64,000 bases of DNA from Pogonophryne albipinna (lineage: Eukaryota > Chordata > Actinopteri > Perciformes > Artedidraconidae), in the NCBI GenBank assembly GCA_028583405.1, contig CM053248.1, positions 24,664,543 to 24,728,542 on the forward strand, read 5' to 3'. A program made the translations under genes and the position numbers. The notes beneath the pieces were generated by a model that was given only the letters and a program-made list of their open reading frames with translations, was not told where the DNA came from and searched no databases. Shown piece by piece: positions 57,178 to 64,000 of the stretch (the stretch's first letter is position 1; each line of letters begins with the position of its first letter).

Positions 57178-57680
57178 CAATCAATCAATGTTTATTTATA
57201 TAGCCCAATATCACAAATGTTACATTTGTCTCAGTGGACTTCACAGTTTTTACAGAATATCAGTATGACAATACGACACCCTCTGTCCTTAGACCCTCAC
57301 ATCGTACAAGGAAAAACTTCCAGAGAAAACCCACAGTTTAAAGGGAAAAATGGGAGAAACCTCAGGGAGAGCAACAGAGGAGGGATCCCTCTCCCAGGAC
57401 GGACAGACGTGCAATAGATGCCGTGTGTAAATTGAAAAGATAATACATTTGCAACATAGGTAGTCCAAATGTTTGGAAATGCATGTGTGTATAATAGGAA
57501 GATGAATCCACGAGGATATCCATCCAGGACCTATGATCCAGGACCACAGCCACGACTCAAGATCCAGGGCTCGCGATCCAGGACACAGGACCGCAGCAAC
57601 AGGATCATCCATGACAATGCAGCCCTATCTGTACATTTTCCAAGGGCCCAAAACTGGTTTCTGGCTCCCAATTAAAACAT
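57178..57680 (-). mobile_element. dispersed fish retroposon
   Basis: Begins with caatcaatgtttatttatat, then agcccaatatcacaaat and, further in, aacctcagggagagcaacag and gatccctctcccaggacgga. These are hallmarks of a very common teleost LINE/SINE-type repeat, with its 3' end on the left. No protein is encoded. Confidence 0.7.
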
Positions 57681-58361
57681 AAGCACCAAGAGCTATAGTA
57701 AAACACCCAGGGGTGCTGAAACACTTGGAATGAAAAACCCTTGAACTTTTTAGTGAGTTAGCAGCGAGTCTCTTTTAAACGTGGACTCGCTACTAATAGG
57801 GCCCTGCATATGCATCTCAACTTACTCTAATAAACCATCAAGTAAAAGAGTCTTTTTTCCTTGACACAAACATGAGCTGGTCTTTGATGTGGCGTTACAA
57901 TGGCAGAGGTTCCCAAATAAATGTTTATGATCAAATATAACATACTGTATGTGGCGTGTTCAAAGGATACAGAGAAAAAATATGATTTTTTTAAATAAAA
58001 TTGCAAAACAACAGCAAACAATTTATATTGTAAATTTCCAGAAAGACACTTGTTTTAAGTCTGAATATTGATAAACAAGTGTCTGTTGCAGAGACAGAGA
58101 TCGCTCCGGTTGCAGATAGGCAGCACCAGCACCAAAAACCATCTGGTTTTATCACTCTATCATTTGTGGCTCAGCCATAAAACGCACCTTAGGATGCGTC
58201 TGGAAAATAAATTAGGAGGAGCAAAAGAGTGCAGAGCTTAGAACGTTTTGGGAGAGTTTCTGTGCCTGTGTTTGAATATATCTCACCTGAGATCAAACTA
58301 AAGTTGGTTTATTTTACAAAGTGACTTTGACTACTTAGAAAAGCTCTTTATAAACTATATG

Positions 58362-58366
58362 TATTA

Positions 58367-58402
<36 letters not shown>
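58362..58402. repeat. (TTA)n microsatellite
   Basis: About 13 TTA units with one TTG. Confidence 0.95.
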
Positions 58403-58404
<2 letters not shown>

Positions 58405-59889
58405 GTAGAAAGCAGTTTCTATGGATTAAACACAATCCCCCCATTTTAAATAGCCACCCTCAACTGGGGACTTGTACTTTCCTACTTAGTTCTTCCTTTC
58501 TATGATCTCTCTTCATGTGGCTTCTCTCAGCCAGAAGGTCTAAAGACTTTGGGGGTTTCTGCTTCTCTCAGTCAATACAAATAAACGTCCAGTCACACCT
58601 GAAAGTGGTACAGGCAAATCCATGCATGCATCTTTGGGAGTTACTGTATGTCACCATAGAAGATTGTGAAGTGGTGAAGTTGATCAAATGCAAAGTCAAA
58701 CTTTCCCAAATTGGAATCCATGTAAAAGTCAGGCACATTTACTAAGCAACAATTAGCAAGTCAAAAAGCTGATTTAACCAATCAGGTTAAATCAAATTCA
58801 ACAGTTTTCTTCTTATTCAAGATACCATTGTTGGAGCTGAGCTTTTACAGTATATAAACATTTTAAATGTTAGTGTGGGTTGAAACTAAAGCCTCACAAA
58901 GGGCTTCACTTGAACACTAGGTTTTCTTCATTTATTCTGTCTTTCAAATCTTTGGGTGAACACTGTCCACATCGAAAAGAAGTGAGGCAGTACAGCCAGC
59001 CTGTCCCTTTCTCTTCACCTCTTTCTGCCATCTTCTCTCTCTTTGTCTGTCTATCTCTGTCTCACCTCCCCCCTCCACCCTCTTCCTCTCTCTCTTGACT
59101 CATCCAGGCAGCAGCCCAGGAATAATAGGACACAGGAAAGTAAACTCCACAGCAGCTGAGTGCGTGGGGCCAAGAACCAAACCCAGTGGCCTTTTTTTCT
59201 CCAGTCTACCCTCTAATTTTGCATTTATTTTAGTACGTGAGTTTATTGAGCTCAAGTCTCAGTCCAATTCAAAAAGCCTGGGCCACTGTGATTTTCACCC
59301 ACTGCCCTCTCCACTCCTCAGAACCTAATGGGCTTTACTGCACTTCATTTCAAGTCATTGTTGATCATCAAACTAAGGGTATAAGAGAATATGGAATACG
59401 TGTGTTTTACGTATGCAGCATTAGAAGGCTTCAATGTTATTAAGACTAAAGGAATCAACAGGCCAATTGTTTCAGGGACAGCGGAATGTCTAGAAATGTT
59501 TTTCTATTCATTACAGCAAGACAGAAAATATGACATTATGTAAACTGCCACTGGCTTGCCGTTTTTGTTTTTGTGGCATTTTAACAGATAAAGTTACATG
59601 CTGAATTGCAGGTGGCCATGCTGCCTCTATTAAAGTTCAGGTAGCCACACAAGACAGTTAAAGAAACGCGAAAATCTGTTTGCAGATCTGCAAGCTCACC
59701 TCGGTTTCAAACTATCCAGGTGTCCATGCAACATAACTGCTTGCAGGTGCAAAAAAGTAGAAAAAAAGAGTTTTCTTAGTTTTAATGATAGCACAGAGCT
59801 TCAGTGAGAGTTGCTAATAAATGTAGCATTATGCGAGCTGTCAGCAGGGCATTATACTTCACTTTGAATGACTAACAGCTGATTTGTAG

Positions 59890-59912
59890 TTGTTGTTGTT
59901 GTTGTTGTTGTT
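59890..59912. repeat. (TTG)n microsatellite
   Basis: Seven or eight TTG units. Confidence 0.95.
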
Positions 59913-60180
59913 GTACAGAATCATCGTAAGAATTTGATTGGGCTTATTTGTGGTTGTTTCTGCCATGAACATTTCCTGATAATTTCCTGCTTACAAGTGG
60001 GTGTCCATATATGCATCATATTTCACAACGGCTCACTTTGTAGCCACGCCAACAACATGGCGACGGTCATTTAGTTTGTTCCGTCTGCCTCTTGTTTTAT
60101 AACATTTTGTACGCACATTCAAGGCCTTCAGAGGATCACTATTCGTGACCCTCTCACTTTTCCTTCCGTGCCACCATCAG

Positions 60181-62084
60181 GGGCCTGTACTACGAAGCTG
60201 GTTCAACCTAACCTGGATATGTTTGAGTTAGCCGTTTAGCCTAATCCAGTGGTTCTCAAAGTGGGGGGAGCGCCCCCCCTGGGGGGCGCAGAGGCATGCC
60301 AGGGGGGGAGCGAGAGACCAGGAAGAAAAATAGTTAAAAAAAAATAAAAAAAATCATAAATTGAAAAATTATTTATTCGAAAATAATATGGTGCAGTACT
60401 ATTACGTCTGGGTCTCTGTGTTTCATTAAAGCTCGGCTCTGTGTGTGTGTGTGAAACGAGCCATTTTGTGTGCGCGAGAGAGAGCACACCGGTACCGGAG
60501 ATCGTTGTTGTTAACTTCTGGTGCTAGCGAGCTACGCTAACGGATATAAGGAGTTTTTTCAACAACAAAGTGGAGGAGAGCTCTCCTGTCAGACTGAGAG
60601 ACTCAGTGAGCTAAAGGACTCTCTCAGTGTTTAGATAGTTAACTTTAGTCTAAGTTATCTCAGTGGGTCTCAAACGGTTTGGTCACCATTAATGTAAACA
60701 ATTATTTCCGAGGCACACGTTTATATGATCATTATAGTTATAAAAAAATAAGAGAATAAATGAAAAACAGGTATGAAATACTATATGACAGTAAAACAAG
60801 AATAACGTTTAAAAGGGTGATTTGTAAAATATCCATAAAGAAAAAGTAAATCTGTTTACAGTTCTGTTTCATAGGTGTTGAGAGAGGTATCCATAGATCT
60901 CTTCATTTTGCTCTCCAAGTGCACCAGATTGATGCTTTTAACTTCAATATTTAAAAATAAATCTTCCCGGGGGAGCTTGCCCCCGGACCCCCCGATGTGT
61001 GGTCCACACACCACCTATAAAAATAGAACTTTACCCCTGCTTACACCTATATGCCGTGAGCTGATTATCGAGCCTTCATTGTAACGGTCACACTGTGTAT
61101 ATGCGTGGGGATTGTTGCAGTAGAACATTCCACTGTAGCGACCGGTACATTAATGGGAAACCCTAAATGTTTGAGCACCCTCTATGAAACGTAAAAGCTA
61201 CCCCACAGCACCCCCAAAACAAATCTCTGGCGCCGCCACTGAGCCTGACATACGCGCTCTCGCTAAGCGGTCCTACGACGCGGGTTATCAAGTGGATCAC
61301 TCAAGCCAGCCGTGTCCTATCTAGTTAGGTGCGCGTTCACATGAAAGGGGTGGTATTTGGAGCATTCGACCAATCACAAACATGGAGAAGCATACTGACA
61401 GCGCAGCGTCATACTTCCTGAATGAAAAGTCAACTATAATATTAGACATATGAAGAAGTTAAACTTTAAACATCCATGACTTAAACACTTTATCCAGGAT
61501 CAAAGCCACATAGCTGCATCTGCAAGGTGAATACAGCTGGTAAAAGAAAAAGTGTTTGAATGCGTACATTAACAGGTTTATGATATCACTGCCCCGTCTA
61601 AGACACGAGTGGATCTGACTTTAATTACATTTGTCTCGAGTGTTTCGTCAACTTAATGTGTTGCTTAAAATAATACTTCTGCATACAGTATGTGACACTG
61701 TGAGTGTTGCACGGCCAGATACGGCTCAGCTGACTCAGATAAGGAAATATATGATACATTATGAAGTGATATGCCGCGGACTGTACTTAATGTTACTCTG
61801 ATCCGGTTACTTATGTTGTGGCAGCTATTTAAGTAAGCTTTCTTAACGCTAATGTTATAATAGTCAGATTGCTCTGAAGATGGGAGGTGATATTCTATTA
61901 ATGTTCGCGTTCACACAGTCGGTGATTTTTGCCGGCCGTCTTTCCTGCAACGGCAGCTTTTCTGTATTTCCTTTCTCCTGTAATATGACTTGATCGCTTT
62001 AAACTCCGCACACTGAGCTCTGATTGGTCAGCAGGCAGTGCTTTCACTGAGTTGAGCTCTTAGCCTGCAACCTAACCTGGGTTG
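60181..62084. mobile_element. Harbinger-like element remnant, split by hAT insertions
   Basis: Left end gggcctgtactacgaagctg is a known end type of fish Harbinger/ISL2EU elements. The interior resumes after the hAT block and runs to a block ending caacctaacctggg. The right terminus is lost. No transposase frame. Confidence 0.5.
60247..61241. mobile_element. hAT-like fragment(s)
   Basis: Starts CAGTGGTTCTCAAAGTGGGG; a second start-like word CAGTGGGTCTCAAACGG lies at 60661. The right end GGCGCCGCCACTG closes at 61241. An imperfect 8-bp duplication (agcctaat/agcctgac) flanks it. Probably two decayed hAT copies fused. Confidence 0.5.
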
Positions 62085-62105
62085 CGTTCCGATTATCCAA
62101 AAATC

Positions 62106-62207
62106 AGCTCCTAAGTTCTAACCCTATCTCCTATTCCTTGACCTCTGAGTGAAACGTCACGGGGTTAAGGGATAGTGGATAGGAGAATTCAAAAGAACTT
62201 AGGAGAA
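62106..62207. repeat. imperfect foldback
   Basis: ctcctaagttct at the left pairs with agaacttaggag at the right; inner ctcctat and ataggag also pair. Confidence 0.7.
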
Positions 62208-62631
62208 GAGACTGCGGTACTTTAGAGAATCCGAATGCACTTTCACTATCCGACGTGTTTATGATGCGCAAGCGGACGTCATGAATGTGCGTCTGCTGCT
62301 GTGGGGAAACTATGGAAACTACAGTTTTCTATAGAGCGGACTACAACATGGATGTTTAATAAGAACGACGGGCTACTGTAAACTCATCTAGAGACTCTGC
62401 ACCGTGCTCTGATGCTGTTGCTTTATGCTTTATGAACGTGGACAACAGAGAAACATATTCTTCATGACCAAAGTTGGAATTGAAATAAAAAAGGAAAGTG
62501 AAACTTATGCTCGTCGTCACCCTCTTCCTCCGGTCCACATTAATACAAATGATCCCAATACGTATGATTGTGAACTATGAAAATATCTTAAAATCAATAC
62601 AAATGTATTTATTATAAACGTTAGTCCTTAA

Positions 62632-63633
62632 CAGTGTTGTGCTAGTTACTGAAAACCAGTAACTAGTTACCATTACTAGTTACTTCATTTCAAAAGTAAC
62701 TCAGTTACTTTACTGATTACTTACACCAAAAAGTAATGCGTTACTGTGAAAAGTAACGTTTTAGTTACTTAAAAAAAGGGCTCCCATTAATGCCCTTAGC
62801 CTTCATTTCAGTATTGTTATTGCATTGGAGAATAATACAATCTGTTGATCAACTTGACATGCATTCTATGCAATCTGGATTGCATCGATATTAGCTGGCT
62901 TTCCATTTTTGTATATTCTTTCTCCAGGTAGTTGGAAAAAGTTTTCCGTCCCATATGCCGTGTGCCGCCCGGACATGGTATCATGCTAACTAGCTCCCTG
63001 AAAGCGGGTGACTCCACTGTAGCAATAGCCTGCATGTGTTCTACAACATACCGTGCAATGGCTTTATCGACTTTTCCCTGGCTAGCAGTCCCTTGGTTAA
63101 AATCCAGCCGGTGTTGCTTAGGTAGAGGTGGAGTGGCGTCGGCTGAGTCTCTGTGGTCTTAGCTACTAGCTTCGTCCCAGCATGTTGTTTTTGCAGATGT
63201 TTTAAGAGATTTGAATTACTGGTTTGGGCAGTAGATAGGCTCTTTGACCCGCCAGTACACAACTTACATTTAACTAAAACGTTCTTTTCTTTGTGCTCGA
63301 CAAAAGTGAAATAGTGAGAATATCTCCAGGTGGAGAAACTAGATTTGAGCTCCGCCGCCGCCATGATAGTCTTGTTAGTAAACAACACAAACACGCCCAC
63401 AGCCCGTCTCCGCATGTGACACAGGAAGTATCTAAGTACATTTACTCAATTACTGTACTTAAGTACAGTTCTCATCTCTGTTCGCCTGGCTGTTGACTGT
63501 ATAAAAAAACTAACGGAGTAACGCACCATGTAGTAACGGTAACTGAGTTACTGAATTTAAAAAGTAATGCGTTAGAGTACTAGTTACTGCCAAAAATAAC
63601 GGCGTTACAGTAACACAGTTAGTCCCAACACTG
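62632..63633 (-). mobile_element. non-autonomous hAT transposon with perfect 8-bp target duplication
   Basis: Ends CAGTGTTGTG and (inverted) CAGTGTTGGG, flanked by GTCCTTAA at 62624-62631 and 63634-63641. Subterminal regions are rich in GTAACT/AGTTAC words, as in related fish hATs. It contains only the N-terminal part of the transposase. Confidence 0.93.
62817..63415 (-). pseudogene. hAT transposase, N-terminal remnant with BED finger
   Basis: From 63415 the first frame has a BED zinc finger (WRYSHYFTFVEHKEKN, CKLC, HLQKQH). A one-base shift near 63075 leads to a second frame (ATVESPAFRELVSMIP, RKTFSNYLEKEYTKMESQL). The catalytic DDE region and dimerisation domain are deleted. Confidence 0.88.
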
Positions 63634-64000
63634 GTCCTTAACATCTATCACTGTGTACATCACCATTCAAACATCTATTAAAAGTTGAACAAACCCCACA
63701 CAGCTCAGTAAAAACTGTGAAATGTTGACTTTATTTGATAATTTCAGTAAAAACTAACGTTCATATTTCTCTTTTGATTATAATACTGATGAACGTTCAA
63801 AACAAAGCACTTTGGCAACTTACCACATACATTTTAAAATGCTTAATAAGCACCGTAACTTTCAAGATATAATTTCTCGGTCATAATCGGTTGTTTCCGT
63901 GAACGGCCGACTGTTGAGTGACGGCAAATGCTGCGGCTGCAATGCATTGTGGGGCAGCATTTTATCCTCTCCTTTCGGTAAGGGAGGTCCAGTGGTTCCT

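Larger units (their letters stand above)
57681..60178. other. gene-poor stretch with simple repeats
   Basis: No gene recognised. It holds microsatellites at 58.36 and 59.89 kb and a pyrimidine-rich part at 59.00-59.10 kb. Confidence 0.4.
62083..64000. mobile_element. DNA-transposon fragment, continues beyond the window, interrupted by hAT
   Basis: Begins ttgcgttccgattatcc with an internal foldback; the sequence on both sides of the hAT element forms one unit. No coding region seen. Family not identified. Confidence 0.3.

Overview
The window is nuclear DNA from a teleost fish, probably a percomorph. Small-exon vertebrate genes with canonical GT/AG introns sit among LINEs of the fish L2 type, Tc1, hAT and Harbinger-like DNA transposons and many short inverted-repeat elements. 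I see no rRNA, tRNA or CRISPR array.

Layout. 1-12.75 kb: a minus-strand gene for a Ulp1/SENP-type (C48) SUMO protease with a C-terminal PHD finger, rebuilt from 11 phase-compatible exons. It lies between two arrays of one 177-bp tandem repeat in opposite orientation (1-1998 on minus, 10.0-12.75 kb on plus). The PHD exon runs in frame into the left array. A THAP-like start exon lies at the 5' side, and an antisense LINE sits in the last intron. The arrangement suggests a large mobile or formerly mobile unit with a SUMO-protease gene. It recalls Zisupton-class fish elements but is not proven to be one. 13.5-14.3 kb: last exon of a leucine-rich-repeat type I membrane protein. 16.9-20.4 kb: tmem101 (minus, four exons, 255 aa). 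23.9-24.3 kb: gngt2, cone transducin gamma (plus, 70 aa). 27.0-33.1 kb: retsat, all-trans-retinol 13,14-reductase (plus, 11 exons, 614 aa).

33.1-64 kb is mostly gene-poor and built from nested elements: a hairpin MITE, several terminal-inverted-repeat MITEs, a frameshifted LINE, a Tc1 copy with one nonsense codon, an LTR-like element (45.3-49.2 kb) whose reading frame consists of five adjacent tandem-repeat blocks with periods divisible by three, a second truncated Tc1 of another family, a small C2H2 zinc-finger gene (50.4-51.0 kb), a retroposon, and a nest of Harbinger-like and hAT elements from 60.2 kb to the edge. One of these hATs has a perfect 8-bp target duplication.

Functionally, gngt2 belongs to cone phototransduction and retsat to retinoid metabolism; they are neighbours, but nothing in the sequence shows joint control. 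The other host genes look unrelated. The exon models were made by eye from splice sites, frame continuity and family motifs, with no alignment or expression data.
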